Shown piece by piece: positions 27,711 through 39,230 of a stretch of DNA of 64,000 bases. Below the pieces are notes generated by a model, which saw only the letters and a program-made list of their open reading frames with translations, was not told where the DNA came from and searched no databases. Both the position numbers and the translations under genes were made by a program. The stretch comes from Simplicispira suum. Lineage in GTDB: Bacteria > Pseudomonadota > Gammaproteobacteria > Burkholderiales > Burkholderiaceae_C. Where the stretch lies: assembly GCF_003008595.1 (NCBI RefSeq), contig NZ_CP027669.1, positions 3,720,001-3,784,000 of the forward strand. Direction: 5' to 3'. Within the stretch, counting starts at the first letter, position 1; each line of letters begins with the position of its first letter.

Positions 27711-28229
27711 CTATTGTCCCAGTTGATCGGCGCGTTGCTCCACGCTGCGCGCAAAACGCGCAAGGAACATGAGGGCTCTGACCTGCTGCGCGGCCGCCGG
27801 GTAGTCGTGCGATTCGTCGAGCAAGGCAGCGCATTGCTCCAGCGCATTGCGCTCGGCGTTCTTGACCACCAAGCCCAGGGCATCGATCTGCTGCGCACTG
27901 CGGGCGTCGTCCAATGCCTCGCGCCACTCCATCTGTTGCATCAGGAATTGCGTGGGCATCGCTGTGTTGTCCTCGGCCCCCACCGGCGCCCCACCGAGTT
28001 CGCACAAATAGGCGGCGCGGGTGAGCGGCTCTTTGAGCCGCTGGTAGGCCTCGTTGATGCGCACCGACCACTGCATGGCGACCCGCTGCGCGGCAGCGCC
28101 CTCAGACGCAAAACGGTCCGGATGCGCCTGGCGCTGCAGTTCCTTCCAGCGCGCGTCAAGCTGCGCCCGGTCCTGGGCGAAGCGGCGCTCCACGCCAAAG
28201 AGTTCGAAATCGTCGGATTGGAGGTTCAT
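27711..28229 (-). CDS. hscB: Fe-S assembly J-domain co-chaperone HscB
   Basis: A 172-residue J-protein that delivers IscU to HscA. The N-terminal J domain carries the HPD tripeptide at 36-38 ([11 protein letters not shown]). The C-terminal helical domain ([17 protein letters not shown] and following) is the IscU-binding part. I start it at ATG 28229 ([13 protein letters not shown]), which has GGAGG-like sequence upstream; the longer frame to 28277 has no support. It lies between iscA and hscA in the standard isc order, with a hairpin-rich 172-bp gap upstream. Confidence 0.93.
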   Translation of the reverse strand: MNLQSDDFELFGVERRFAQDRAQLDARWKELQRQAHPDRFASEGAAAQRVAMQWSVRINEAYQRLKEPLTRAAYLCELGGAPVGAEDNTAMPTQFLMQQMEWREALDDARSAQQIDALGLVVKNAERNALEQCAALLDESHDYPAAAQQVRALMFLARFARSVEQRADQLGQ

Positions 28230-28324
28230 GCCCGCGTATTGTTGCGTTCGTATGGTCGCTGACCAATGGATCGACACTGCCTAAAACCAGCAGCCACCGT
28301 GCAAGGACCGCCCCGCCGCACGGG

Positions 28325-28395
28325 TGGCGTCCCCCTTCCCGCACCGCGCAGCGGAGCGAGAGAAGGGGGAAGGCGCAAAGCGCCTCAGGGGGATG
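28325..28395. repeat. Hairpin-rich intergenic element between iscA and hscB
   Basis: Nested inverted repeats. The outer pair is GCGTCCCCC (28328-28336) with GGGGGATGC (28387-28395), with one mismatch. CCCCCTT (about 28331) pairs with AAGGGGG (about 28363), and a perfect GGCGC-AAA-GCGCC stem lies at 28372-28384. It may attenuate or process the message between the early and late isc genes. Confidence 0.55.
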
Positions 28396-28401
28396 CTCCT
28401 G

Positions 28402-28725
28402 CTAAACCCTAAAGCTCTCGCCACACCCGCAGCGGTCGCGCTCGTTGGGGTTGCTGAACTTGAAGCCTTCGTTCAGCCCTTCGCGGACGAAGTCGAGCTG
28501 CGTTCCGTCCAGGTAGGCCAGGCTCTTGGGGTCGATCAGCAGCTTGACGCCGTGGTTCTCGAACACCACGTCTTCGGGCGCGGCTTCGTCCACGTATTCA
28601 AGTTGGTAGGCCAGGCCCGAGCAACCGCTGGTCTTTACGCCCAGGCGCACGCCCAGCCCTTTGCCGCGCCGCTCCATATAGCGGCTCACGTGGCGGGCCG
28701 CTGCTTCGGTCAGGGTAATGGCCAT
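28402..28725 (-). CDS. iscA: A-type Fe-S carrier IscA
   Basis: A 107-residue carrier protein with the three conserved cysteines C35 (TSGCSGLAY), C99 and C101 (DRCGCGESF). The length is exactly that of the family when started at ATG 28725 (MAITLTEAA). An ATG five codons upstream would overlap iscU and is less likely. It is the third structural gene of the operon, 7 bp after iscU. Confidence 0.93.
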   Translation of the reverse strand: MAITLTEAAARHVSRYMERRGKGLGVRLGVKTSGCSGLAYQLEYVDEAAPEDVVFENHGVKLLIDPKSLAYLDGTQLDFVREGLNEGFKFSNPNERDRCGCGESFRV

Positions 28726-28732
28726 GGCGTTC

Positions 28733-29137
28733 TCAGGCATTTGCGGGAACGGCCGCGCCGTGCTTGGCCTTGTAGTCGCTGACGGCAGCCTTGATGGCGT
28801 CTTCGGCCAGGATGGAGCAATGGATTTTCACCGGCGGCAATGCCAGCTCCTGCGCGATCTCGCTGTTCTTGAGCGCCGCCGCTTCGTCCAGCGTCTTGCC
28901 CTTGACCCACTCGGTCACCAGCGACGACGAGGCAATGGCGGAGCCGCAGCCGTAGGTCTTGAAGCGTGCATCTTCAATCACGCCGGTATCGGCGTTGACC
29001 TTGATCTGCAGCTTCATCACGTCGCCACAGGCGGGGGCCCCGACCATGCCGGTACCCACCGATTCGTCGCCCTTGTCGAAGGAACCGACATTGCGCGGGT
29101 TTTCGTAGTGGTCGATTACTTTTTCTGAATAAGCCAT
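28733..29137 (-). CDS. iscU: Fe-S scaffold protein IscU
   Basis: A 134-residue scaffold on which clusters are built from IscS sulfur. Cluster ligands are C37 (GAPACGDV), D39, C64 ([10 protein letters not shown]) and C107 (VKIHCSIL). The HscA-binding motif LPPVK is at 100-104. It lies 25 bp after iscS. All features of a functional scaffold are intact. Confidence 0.96.
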   Translation of the reverse strand: MAYSEKVIDHYENPRNVGSFDKGDESVGTGMVGAPACGDVMKLQIKVNADTGVIEDARFKTYGCGSAIASSSLVTEWVKGKTLDEAAALKNSEIAQELALPPVKIHCSILAEDAIKAAVSDYKAKHGAAVPANA

Positions 29138-29162
29138 GGTGTGCTCCTTGCAAAGTCCGGTT

Positions 29163-30383
29163 TCAGTGGGCAGCCCACTGGATGGTGCTGATGTCGATGC
29201 CGTCCTGGTACATCTCCCAGAGCGGGCTGAGTTCGCGCAGGCGGGCCACGTTTTCGCGAATGGTGGAAATCGCGTAGTCGATCTCTTCTTCGGTGGTGAA
29301 GCGCCCGATCGTCATGCGCAGGCTGCTGTGTGCCAATTCGTCGCTGCGGCCCAAGGCGCGCAGCACATAGCTGGGTTCCAGGCTGGCCGAGGTGCAGGCC
29401 GAGCCGGACGACACGGCCAGGCCCTTGATGCCCATGATGAGCGACTCGCCTTCAACGTAGTTGAAGCTGATGTTGAGGTTCTGCGGGACGCGGTGGTCGA
29501 GGCTGCCGTTGATGAAGACTTGTTCAATGTCTTTCAGACCGTCGAGCAGGCGCTTTTGCAGCGCCCGCGCGCTGGCATTCACCTCGTCCATCTCCAGCTT
29601 GATGAGGCGGAACGCTTCGCCCATGCCGACGATCTGGTGCGTGGGCAAGGTGCCCGAGCGCATGCCGCGCTCGTGTCCACCGCCGTGAATCTGCGCCTCC
29701 AGGCGCACGCGTGGCTTGCGCCGCACGTACAACGCACCCACACCCTTGGGGCCGTAGGTTTTGTGCGCCGTCATGCTCATCAGGTCAACAGGGAGTGTTT
29801 TGATGTCGATTTCCACCCGGCCCGTGGCCTGCGCGGCATCGACATGCAGCAGCGATCCGTTTTCGCGGCAAATGGCGCCAATCGCGGCCACGTCCTGAAT
29901 CACGCCAATTTCGTTGTTCACGAACAGCACGCTCACCAGCACGGTGTCCGGCCGCAACGCGGCCTTGAAGGCGTCGAGGTTGATGAGACCGTCTTCCTGC
30001 ACGTCGAGGTAGCTGACTTCAAAGCCCTGGCGTTCCAGCTCGCGCATGGTGTCCAGCGTGGCCTTGTGCTCGGTCTTCCAGGTAATGAGGTGCTTGCCCT
30101 TGCCTTTGTAGAACTGGGCCGCGCCCTTGAGCGCCAGATTCGTGGACTCGGTGGCGCCGCTGGTCCAGACGATTTCGCGCGGATCCGCACCTATCAGCTC
30201 GGCCACTTGCTCGCGCGCACGCTCAATCGCTGCTTCGGCTTCCCAGCCCCAGGCGTGGCTGCGGGACGCTGCGTTGCCAAAATGCTCGCGCAGCCAGGGG
30301 ATCATGGCATCGACCACGCGCGGGTCCACTGGCGTGGTGGCGCCGTAATCTAGATATATAGGGAAGTGCGGGGTCATTTCCAT
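29163..30383 (-). CDS. iscS: Cysteine desulfurase IscS
   Basis: A 406-residue PLP enzyme that converts cysteine to alanine and a persulfide for Fe-S clusters and tRNA thiolation. The PLP lysine is in [17 protein letters not shown] and the mobile catalytic Cys in [15 protein letters not shown]. The C-terminal [21 protein letters not shown] is the family's IscU-docking end. ATG at 30383 or at 30377 could start it. It follows iscR by 112 bp and is the first enzyme gene of the operon. Confidence 0.96.
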   Translation of the reverse strand: MEMTPHFPIYLDYGATTPVDPRVVDAMIPWLREHFGNAASRSHAWGWEAEAAIERAREQVAELIGADPREIVWTSGATESTNLALKGAAQFYKGKGKHLITWKTEHKATLDTMRELERQGFEVSYLDVQEDGLINLDAFKAALRPDTVLVSVLFVNNEIGVIQDVAAIGAICRENGSLLHVDAAQATGRVEIDIKTLPVDLMSMTAHKTYGPKGVGALYVRRKPRVRLEAQIHGGGHERGMRSGTLPTHQIVGMGEAFRLIKLEMDEVNASARALQKRLLDGLKDIEQVFINGSLDHRVPQNLNISFNYVEGESLIMGIKGLAVSSGSACTSASLEPSYVLRALGRSDELAHSSLRMTIGRFTTEEEIDYAISTIRENVARLRELSPLWEMYQDGIDISTIQWAAH

Positions 30384-30495
30384 GGCTGGCTCGTTGTAGG
30401 GGGCGGGCTGGCGGGTGTTTTAACGTAGCGAGCTTGCAGCAAAAAGCGGGCGCGCGCCCAGCAAAAGCGCGGCCACCCATACTGCAACAGGGTCT

Positions 30496-31032
30496 TCAGG
30501 ATTTCGCGAACACGTTGCCCAAAGCAAACACTGAATTGGGCGCGTTCACGCGGATCGGCTTGATCACCGGCTGGGTGGAAATGGCGCGGCGCAGCACGGG
30601 TTTGTCTTCAATCTGAAGCCCCTTGGCGAGTTGCTCGTCCACCAATTTTTGCAGATTCACCGACGCCAGAAAATCGACCATGCGCTGGTTCAGCGTGGCC
30701 CACAGATCGTGCGTCATGCAGCGGCCGGCTTCGCCCAGGCAGTTTTCCTTGCCGCCGCACTGCGTGGCGTCCATGGGTTCGTCCACGGAAACAATGATGT
30801 CGGCAACGGTGATGTCGGCTGCATTGCGCGCCAGGGTGTAGCCGCCGCCGGGGCCGCGCGTAGATTCGACCAGCTCGTGGCGGCGCAGCTTGCCAAACAG
30901 CTGCTCCAGATAGGAGAGCGAAATGCGCTGGCGCTGGCTGATGGCGGCCAGGGTGACGGGACCATTGCCTTGGCGCAGAGCCAGATCAATCATCGCGGTG
31001 ACCGCAAAACGGCCCTTGGTGGTAAGACGCAT
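30496..31032 (-). CDS. iscR: Rrf2-family Fe-S sensing regulator IscR
   Basis: A 178-residue [2Fe-2S] regulator that represses the isc operon when clusters are plentiful. It starts MRLTTKGRFAVTAMIDLALR at ATG 31032, with AAGGAG 6 nt upstream. The winged helix spans about residues 1-80 (ISLSYLEQLFGKLRRHELVE). The cluster-binding Cys are in CGGKENCLGEAGRCMTHDLW, three Cys as in E. coli IscR. The last 20 residues are not conserved with the model protein. It leads the operon. Confidence 0.94.
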   Translation of the reverse strand: MRLTTKGRFAVTAMIDLALRQGNGPVTLAAISQRQRISLSYLEQLFGKLRRHELVESTRGPGGGYTLARNAADITVADIIVSVDEPMDATQCGGKENCLGEAGRCMTHDLWATLNQRMVDFLASVNLQKLVDEQLAKGLQIEDKPVLRRAISTQPVIKPIRVNAPNSVFALGNVFAKS

Positions 31033-31142
31033 CGCAAGCTCCTTGTGCTTTTGGTTCTGTGCCGGCCGCATACAGTGCAAACCAGTCACCCGTTCTCCGT
31101 CTTGTCTGCCTGATAAATGGCGAACTTATTCGGGAACGGAGA

Positions 31143-31167
31143 AAACCCGACTAAGTTGTGTGAGTAT
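31143..31167 (-). promoter_or_regulatory. Candidate type 1 IscR-binding site
   Basis: On the minus strand ATACTCACACAACTTAGTCG, continuing GGTTT, fits the E. coli type 1 IscR consensus (as I remember it) at 19 of 25 positions. The AGTCGGG half is complete and the GACT half is degenerate. It lies about 110 bp upstream of iscR, beside a possible TATACT -10, as expected for cluster-dependent autorepression. Confidence 0.5.
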
Positions 31168-31243
31168 AGCATAAAGTCTGATCAAATTTGTCGGATATTC
31201 GAATGCACGGTCACAAGGCATCCGCCTGCGTATGAATATCCCC

Positions 31244-33337
<2,094 letters not shown>

Positions 33338-33470
33338 AGGGTAACGGTGTGGCGCAGGCCGGATGGCGGCCAACAGGTTCTAAAATTCGGGTTTGCCCGA
33401 GGCCACAAAGCGTAGCGGAGACGCACATCTGAGGTCGGGCAGCCAAATATCCACCCATCAAGGACCATCC

Positions 33471-34667
33471 ATGTCTCTGTTTTCCGCTGTCGAAATGGCG
33501 CCCCGCGATCCGATTCTGGGCCTCAACGAGCAATTCAACGCCGATACCAACCCCAAAAAGGTGAACTTGGGCGTCGGCGTGTACTTCGACGACAACGGCA
33601 AACTCCCGCTGCTGCAGTGCGTGCAGGCAGCCGAGCAGAAGATGATGCAGAAACCCACGGCACGTGGCTACCTGCCTATCGATGGCATCGTTGCGTACGA
33701 CAACGCGGTGAAAGCGCTGGTGTTTGGTGCCGACAGCGAGCCGGTCAAAAGCGGCCGCGTCGCCACGGTGCAGGCCATCGGCGGCACCGGCGGCCTGAAG
33801 ATTGGCGCCGACTTTCTGAAGAAGCTCAGCCCCAACGCCAAAGTGCTTATCTCCGACCCAAGCTGGGAAAACCACCGTGCCCTGTTCACCAACGCGGGCT
33901 TCGAGGTCGGCACGTACGCGTACTACGACGCAGAAAAGCGCGGCGTGAACTTTGACGGCATGCTGGCCAGCCTGAAGGCCGCCGCCCCCGGCACCATCGT
34001 GGTGTTGCACGCCTGCTGCCACAACCCCACGGGCTACGACATCACCGCCGCCCAGTGGAACCAGGTGATCGACGTGCTCAAGGCCGGCAAGCTCACGCCT
34101 TTCCTCGACATGGCCTACCAGGGCTTTGGCCACGGCATTGCCGAGGACGGCGCGGTGATCGGCAAGTTCGTCGCGTCGGGCATGAACTTCTTTGTCTCCA
34201 CCTCGTTCTCCAAGAGCTTCAGCCTGTACGGCGAACGCGTCGGCGGCCTCTCGGTGCTGTGCCAGGACAAGGAAGAAGCTGGCCGCGTGCTCAGCCAGCT
34301 CAAAATTGTCATCCGCACCAACTACAGCAACCCGCCCACGCACGGCGGCGCCGTGGTGGCTGCGGTGCTGAACGACCCCGAGCTGCGCGCCCTGTGGGAA
34401 AAAGAGCTGGGCGAAATGCGCGTGCGCATCAAGGCGATGCGGCAGAAGTTGGTGGATGGGTTGAAGGCGGCGGGTGTGAAGCAGGACATGAGCTTCATCA
34501 CCACGCAGATCGGCATGTTCAGCTATTCGGGTCTGTCCAAGGCCCAGATGGTGCGGCTGCGCGATGAGTTTGGCGTGTATGGCACGGACACGGGGCGGAT
34601 GTGTGTGGCTGCGCTGAATAGCCAGAATATTGACTATGTTTGTGCGTCGATTGCCAAGGTGATGTGA
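33471..34667 (+). CDS. tyrB: Aromatic amino acid aminotransferase
   Basis: A 398-residue class I aminotransferase (aspartate/tyrosine group), interconverting aromatic amino acids or aspartate with their 2-oxo acids. It has the N-terminal MSLFSAVEMAPRDPILGLNE, the substrate-binding GGTGGLKIGADFL, and NPTGYDIT. The PLP lysine is in STSFSKSFSLYGERVGG, and the Arg-rich end is RMCVAALN. ATG 33471 is preceded by AAGGA. A hairpin terminator follows 38 bp after the stop. Tyr/Phe preference over Asp is the usual assignment for this sequence type and is likely but not proven. Confidence 0.9.
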   Translation: MSLFSAVEMAPRDPILGLNEQFNADTNPKKVNLGVGVYFDDNGKLPLLQCVQAAEQKMMQKPTARGYLPIDGIVAYDNAVKALVFGADSEPVKSGRVATVQAIGGTGGLKIGADFLKKLSPNAKVLISDPSWENHRALFTNAGFEVGTYAYYDAEKRGVNFDGMLASLKAAAPGTIVVLHACCHNPTGYDITAAQWNQVIDVLKAGKLTPFLDMAYQGFGHGIAEDGAVIGKFVASGMNFFVSTSFSKSFSLYGERVGGLSVLCQDKEEAGRVLSQLKIVIRTNYSNPPTHGGAVVAAVLNDPELRALWEKELGEMRVRIKAMRQKLVDGLKAAGVKQDMSFITTQIGMFSYSGLSKAQMVRLRDEFGVYGTDTGRMCVAALNSQNIDYVCASIAKVM

Positions 34668-34704
34668 TGTGTTAGCGGCGTGCGCCGCACCCTTGGGATT
34701 TGCC

Positions 34705-34728
34705 AGCCGCCTACGGGCGGCTTTTGTT
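34705..34728 (+). terminator. Rho-independent terminator after tyrB
   Basis: AGCCGCC-TACG-GGCGGCT followed by TTTGTTGT: a perfect 7-bp GC stem with a 4-nt loop and a T-rich tail, 38 bp after the tyrB stop. Confidence 0.8.
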
Positions 34729-34819
34729 GTGATTGCTAACTGTGCAGGTGCCTCAGACATGGTTGCTGGCTGAGTTGAGGGCGTGGTTTTTTGATTCGTT
34801 CGCGCCTTGTGACAAAGGA

Positions 34820-35438
34820 CGGGTGCCGGGGTGTGCGCCCGGCGGCGCAGTAACTTTCTCTTGCGTCGCCAAGAGAAAGTCACCAAAGAGAAGGCGACCC
34901 TGCTGTCCGTGACCCTGCGCTTCGCTTCGGGCAACCTGCGATGCTCGCGCCGGACGGGGTCTCGCTGAACTCGCGCTGCGCGCTCAAACAGACGCGAGCC
35001 CTGATCCGCCCGCCACTGCGCTTCTCGGCACGGCCACAAGGGATTTGGACAACCGAAAACCAAACAGCCACACGGGCCATCGCTGCGCTCGGCCCGGGGG
35101 AAGACAAGCCCGCCGAACAGTGCGCGGTTGGACTTGGTTCGGGGCCGAGCGCAGCGATGGCCCGTGTGGATGTCGACGCCCTTGTGGTTGCGCCTGCGTC
35201 GGGGTGTTTGCGGGGTGGCATGAACGCTTGCGCTCATGCTTCGTTAACTGACTCGCCGCGGTTGTCCGAACGGAGCGCGCAGCGCGCAGTAAGTTCGGCG
35301 GCGCACCCCGCAAACGCCCCGACGCAGGTTGCCCCGCAGCGCAGCGAAGGGGTCGCAGACAGCAGGGACGGCGTTCTTTGGTGACTTTCTGTCGCGACAG
35401 AAAGTTACTGCGCCGCCGGGCGCACACCCCGGCACCCG
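34820..35438. repeat. Composite inverted element, long repeat family copies 1 and 2
   Basis: A 619-bp non-coding unit bounded by a perfect 40-bp inverted repeat (34820-34859 and 35399-35438, core GCGCCCGGCGGCGCAG). Inside, the GAAAGTCACCAAAGAGAAGG / CTGCTGTCCGTGACCC sequence on the left recurs in reverse on the right, so two copies of the same repeat face each other. A further inverted pair (ACGGGCCATCGCTGCGCTCG and its complement) lies at about 35073 and 35143. It holds no gene; with flanking bases it fills the 935-bp gap 34668-35602. Open frames across it are repeat-derived. Confidence 0.8.
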
Positions 35439-35530
35439 CCCTATGCCACGAAGCACAAACTAAGAAACTGCCAAGCCTTCAACTCAGCCCGTGCGCATGT
35501 CTGAGAGAGAAACAATATTTATGCCGAATC

Positions 35531-35580
35531 AGCCTCTAGCGCTTGATTGACAAGCGCTTCCAGCTATTATTTCGATAGTA
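35531..35580 (+). repeat. Short dispersed repeat, copy 5
   Basis: AGCCTCTAGCGCTTGATTGA followed by CAAGCGCTTCCAGCTATTAT, a close match to the family consensus. It ends 23 bp before the cold-shock/DUF1294 start, so it forms that gene's upstream region. Confidence 0.8.
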
Positions 35581-35602
35581 AACTTACGATACTCGTCGCA
35601 CA

Positions 35603-36313
35603 ATGGCCGACACCCGAAACAAGCCCCAACCCATGACCAAATACGGCTCCATCGTCCGCTGGGACGCCACCCGCGCCTTCGGCTTTATCCGCAGCGCCGA
35701 CTCCGCTGGCGATGTGTTCTTTCACGTACGCGACTACCGCGGCGCCACACCCCCGCGCGAAGGCCTTGCCGTGGTGTTTGAAGAAATCCACGTCGGCGGC
35801 AAAGGCCCGCGCGCCATGGCGGTGCGCACGGCGGCCAGCCCGCAGGGCGCCGAAGACGCACGCAGCAGCGACAGCAAGCGCACCCAACGCCCGGCACCCG
35901 CAAAGCGCTCGGCACCTACCCCCCGCGCAAACCAACGCCAGGGCAAAGCGCACTCACCCGCCACCGGCGCATCCTTGGCCTATGGCCTGATGCTGGTATG
36001 GGCCGCTTTGCTGGCCTGGGGCGTGTGGACGCAGCGGCTGCCGCTGTGGACGCTCGCAGCCCTGGCGGCGCTGAACGTCGTCACGCTGTGGATGTACGCG
36101 GCCGACAAGAACGCTGCACGTGCAGGCCGTTGGCGCATTCCTGAGTCAAATTTGCACCTGTTGTCTCTGCTCGGCGGCTGGCCCGCTGCCTGGCTGGCCC
36201 AGCAAAACATGCGGCACAAAACCAGCAAGGCGGAATTTCGTGCGGTGTACTGGCTCACCATCGTGCTGCATTGCGGCTCGCTGGTGTTCTGGCTCTATCG
36301 TGACTTGCTCTAG
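35603..36313 (+). CDS. Cold-shock domain fused to a DUF1294 membrane domain
   Basis: A 236-residue two-part protein. Residues 10-75 are a cold-shock/OB fold, with GSIVRWDATRAFGFIRS and DVFFHVRDYRG standing for the RNA-binding strands. A basic, low-complexity linker follows (about 76-120). The C-terminal half is DUF1294, with about three to four membrane helices and the conserved MYAADKNAARAGRWRIPES and LLSLLGGWPAAWLAQQNMRH. This fusion is common in proteobacteria. It would tether a nucleic-acid-binding domain to the inner membrane, and its role is unknown. ATG 35603 or 35633 could start it. Confidence 0.85.
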   Translation: MADTRNKPQPMTKYGSIVRWDATRAFGFIRSADSAGDVFFHVRDYRGATPPREGLAVVFEEIHVGGKGPRAMAVRTAASPQGAEDARSSDSKRTQRPAPAKRSAPTPRANQRQGKAHSPATGASLAYGLMLVWAALLAWGVWTQRLPLWTLAALAALNVVTLWMYAADKNAARAGRWRIPESNLHLLSLLGGWPAAWLAQQNMRHKTSKAEFRAVYWLTIVLHCGSLVFWLYRDLL

Positions 36314-36412
36314 GGATGTTCTGCACGAATTGCGCTGAAAGCGCAGCAATAGCCGACATCATGTTCGTTTGCCCCCGGAGGCAGGCAGGGTCCAACCCGG
36401 CTTCGATCATGG

Positions 36413-37297
36413 TCACACCGACACCAGGACGTCGCTTTGCGATTCGGCCAGAACGTACCTAGTTACGCTGCCCAGCAGCAGATCCTCCAGCACGCTCTCA
36501 CCGTGCTTGCCCACCACGATCAGATCGCAATCCTGCTCCTGTTCTTGCTCGATGATGTGCAAGGTCGGATTGCCATGTAGGACGATCTGGTGAGTTTCGT
36601 AGGGCAACAGCCCGGCTTTCTCGCACAGTGCGTGGAGTTTCTGGATGGCTTCCTGTCTGGCAACGACCCGATAGTCGTTGATGGTGTCCTCATCCACGCT
36701 GGCGTAGCGCAACTTCCCCTCGAAAGGAGCCTCAAAGGTATGCAGCAGAACGATGCCAGCCTGTGGGGCAATGCTGCGTGCATGCCGGATCGCGCGCAGC
36801 GATGAAGGCGAAAAATCGACGGGCACAAGGAGCCGACGATAGGATTCGTGCGGGGGCTGCTTGACCACCAGAACAGGACATTTCGTCGTGCTCAACATCC
36901 GTAGCGCCGTCGTTCCCAGCAAATGGTGCCGAATGATGCTTTCCCCTTTGGCTCCGCAAACCAGCAGACCGGCATCCTGGCTATCGACCTGCCTGGCCAG
37001 TTCCGCCAACACAGGGCCGACCACCGCATGCGTGCCCGCAACCACACCGTAGCGTTGCTGGAGTGAAGCTGCCAGATCGTGGAGCCGTTGCCGCGCAGCA
37101 TCGAGCACCCGCCGCTCCATCTCCTCTGGCGATGTGTCCATCAACTGCCGCAGCCGCTCCAGAGGCGCCAGATTGGCCACATGCAGCAGATCGAGCAGCG
37201 CAGCCGTATCCTTGCTCACGAGGGCGGCGCGTTCAGTCGCGTGGCGAGCGTGGGCCGACAAATCAGTGGCGGCGAGAATACGTTTGAGCGATGTCAT
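36413..37297 (-). CDS. Tandem-domain universal stress protein (UspA family)
   Basis: A 294-residue protein with two UspA domains. Each ends with the ATP-binding pattern G-x2-G-x9-G-S/T: GAKGESIIRHHLLGTT in the first and GKHGESVLEDLLLGS in the second, so nucleotide binding is likely. Its ATG overlaps the antiporter stop (ATGA), so it is the second gene of a coupled pair. By context it may sense nucleotide or stress state for the antiporter, as proposed for other transporter-linked Usp proteins. Confidence 0.9.
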   Translation of the reverse strand: MTSLKRILAATDLSAHARHATERAALVSKDTAALLDLLHVANLAPLERLRQLMDTSPEEMERRVLDAARQRLHDLAASLQQRYGVVAGTHAVVGPVLAELARQVDSQDAGLLVCGAKGESIIRHHLLGTTALRMLSTTKCPVLVVKQPPHESYRRLLVPVDFSPSSLRAIRHARSIAPQAGIVLLHTFEAPFEGKLRYASVDEDTINDYRVVARQEAIQKLHALCEKAGLLPYETHQIVLHGNPTLHIIEQEQEQDCDLIVVGKHGESVLEDLLLGSVTRYVLAESQSDVLVSV

Positions 37298-39009
37298 GGA
37301 TTTTTCTCCGGGGCGGTTTCATTTTCGAGCACGGGTTTGTAGTCCCAATCGCGCACATCCTGCAGCATGCTATCGATATCGTCGGTCGGAATCGACAGCA
37401 TCCGCAACGCGGTCGCTCCCAGGCGCAAGCTGGCTTCAATCGCCTCCGGATAGGCGTGGGTGGCTCCGGCGTCAATGAGTCGTGAGCTCGATTCGAGGTC
37501 TTGCGCCCGCGCGATGACGGCAACATGGGGGCAGCTGCTGCGCAAAACCCCCACGGTGCGCAACGCGTTGGCGTGATCATCCAGCGTGATGACAACCAGG
37601 GCGGCCCGCTCCACATGAACCGCTGCCAGCAGCTCTGCATCGGTGATATCGCCATACAGCACCGGGTAACCATCGGCCCGCCCTTGCATCACCCGCTTCG
37701 GGTCGGTGTCGAAGGCCACAAACGGCACATTGCTGGCATGCAACAACACGGCAATGGTGTGACCGACACGACCATAGCCACCTATCACCACTTGCGGTTC
37801 AGGAGCATCCGACAAGGGGTGCGCAAGGCCCTGGTCTGCATCGCGGCGGACGCCCACCAGCCGAGAGGCGATGGCATGGTTGAAGCGGATGAGAAAGGCC
37901 CCCGCAATCATCGAGAACAGCACGGCGGTCAGCGCGATCTGCCCCACATCGATGTCGATCACCTTGGCATCGAGGGCAATGGCCAGCAGGGCGAAACCGA
38001 ATTCTCCGCCCACAGCCAGCAACAACGCCGTGCGCCACGCCATCAGAGTGTCAATGCCGCTCTTCTTCACCATCGCCGCGACCAGCAGGATCTTGCTCAC
38101 CAACAGCAGCAAGGTGCCAAGCAAAGCCCAATGCCATATGCGAGGGATCGCCGCCGGGTCGAACAACATGCCGATACCGATAAAAAAGAGGCCGAGCAGC
38201 ACGTCTCGGAAAGGGCGGATGCTCGATTCAACCTGGTGACGAAACTCTGTCTCGCCCAGCATCATGCCGGCCAGAAACGCACCGAACGCCAGCGACATGC
38301 CGAGGCTGAAGGTCGTCCAGGCGGCGAGCAATGCCACTAGCAATACGGCCAGCGTAAACACCTCTGCTGAGCGGCGCCGCGTGACGAAGCGAAACAGCGG
38401 GCGCAGCAACCAGCGACCAACATAAAACACGAGGGAAAACGCCAGCAGGGCTTTGACCATTGCCCAACCCAGCTCGAGAGCCAGGATATCGGCCCCCACC
38501 GCCATGCCCAGCACAGGAATGACGACCAGAAAAGGCACCGCAGTGACGTCCTGAAACACCGACATTGCCAGCCCGAGTCGGCCGTGGGGTGAGTTCTCTT
38601 CCTTTTGTTCTGCCAACTGGCTGCCGATGATGGTGGAGGAGGACTGGGCAAACACCGCTCCGATGACGAATGCCACAGCGGCAGGCAGTCCCGCCAACCA
38701 AGCGGTGACACCGACCAAGGTGGTCGTGAAGACCACCTGCCCCGTGCCAAGCCCAAGCACCTGATCGCGAAGGGCGTGCAACTGCGGCAAAGAGAAATTC
38801 AGCCCGATCGTGAACAGCAGAAAGACCACGCCAAACTCCGCCATGGTCTTGAACTCCGGTACATCGACAATCGGTCCGACCGTGTGCGGACCGAGAATGA
38901 CCCCGACCAGCAAGTAGCCCAGGCTGGTGGGAATGTGCAGGTGCTGAAAAATGAGCACCACGGCGACCGCAACGCCCAGCAGCAGCAGGATGTGTGACAG
39001 ATGAACCAT
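37294..39009 (-). CDS. Monovalent cation/proton antiporter of the KefB/KefC (CPA2) type
   Basis: A 571-residue inner-membrane protein. Residues 1-380 form a Na+/H+ exchanger domain with about 12 hydrophobic segments (SHILLLLGVAVAVVLIFQHL through ILVAAMVKKSGID). A TrkA-N/RCK domain follows, with the NAD-binding loop VVIGGYGRVGHTIAVLL and the acidic VAFDTDPKRV. The length fits KefB/KefC, which exchange K+ for H+ and are gated by glutathione adducts. I start it at ATG 39009 (MVHLSHILL). It overlaps the UspA gene. Confidence 0.9.
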   Translation of the reverse strand: MVHLSHILLLLGVAVAVVLIFQHLHIPTSLGYLLVGVILGPHTVGPIVDVPEFKTMAEFGVVFLLFTIGLNFSLPQLHALRDQVLGLGTGQVVFTTTLVGVTAWLAGLPAAVAFVIGAVFAQSSSTIIGSQLAEQKEENSPHGRLGLAMSVFQDVTAVPFLVVIPVLGMAVGADILALELGWAMVKALLAFSLVFYVGRWLLRPLFRFVTRRRSAEVFTLAVLLVALLAAWTTFSLGMSLAFGAFLAGMMLGETEFRHQVESSIRPFRDVLLGLFFIGIGMLFDPAAIPRIWHWALLGTLLLLVSKILLVAAMVKKSGIDTLMAWRTALLLAVGGEFGFALLAIALDAKVIDIDVGQIALTAVLFSMIAGAFLIRFNHAIASRLVGVRRDADQGLAHPLSDAPEPQVVIGGYGRVGHTIAVLLHASNVPFVAFDTDPKRVMQGRADGYPVLYGDITDAELLAAVHVERAALVVITLDDHANALRTVGVLRSSCPHVAVIARAQDLESSSRLIDAGATHAYPEAIEASLRLGATALRMLSIPTDDIDSMLQDVRDWDYKPVLENETAPEKNP

Positions 39010-39230
39010 TGCGCGACTTGACCTTTCCCCTGTTTCGTACCGATCTTGGGGCACAGCGTACGCGGCCCATATCTGCAAGCACCAGACACCGCCGTTGGCT
39101 CACACCTACAGCCTCCCAACAGAGTTCATTCTGTGAGGGATGGCGTCATTCATCAAGAGAATGTCCAGCGAACCAGCCGTTCGGCAAGGTCTCCACCATG
39201 CCTACGGCGCTGCCAGCATGCCGTGCCCGT

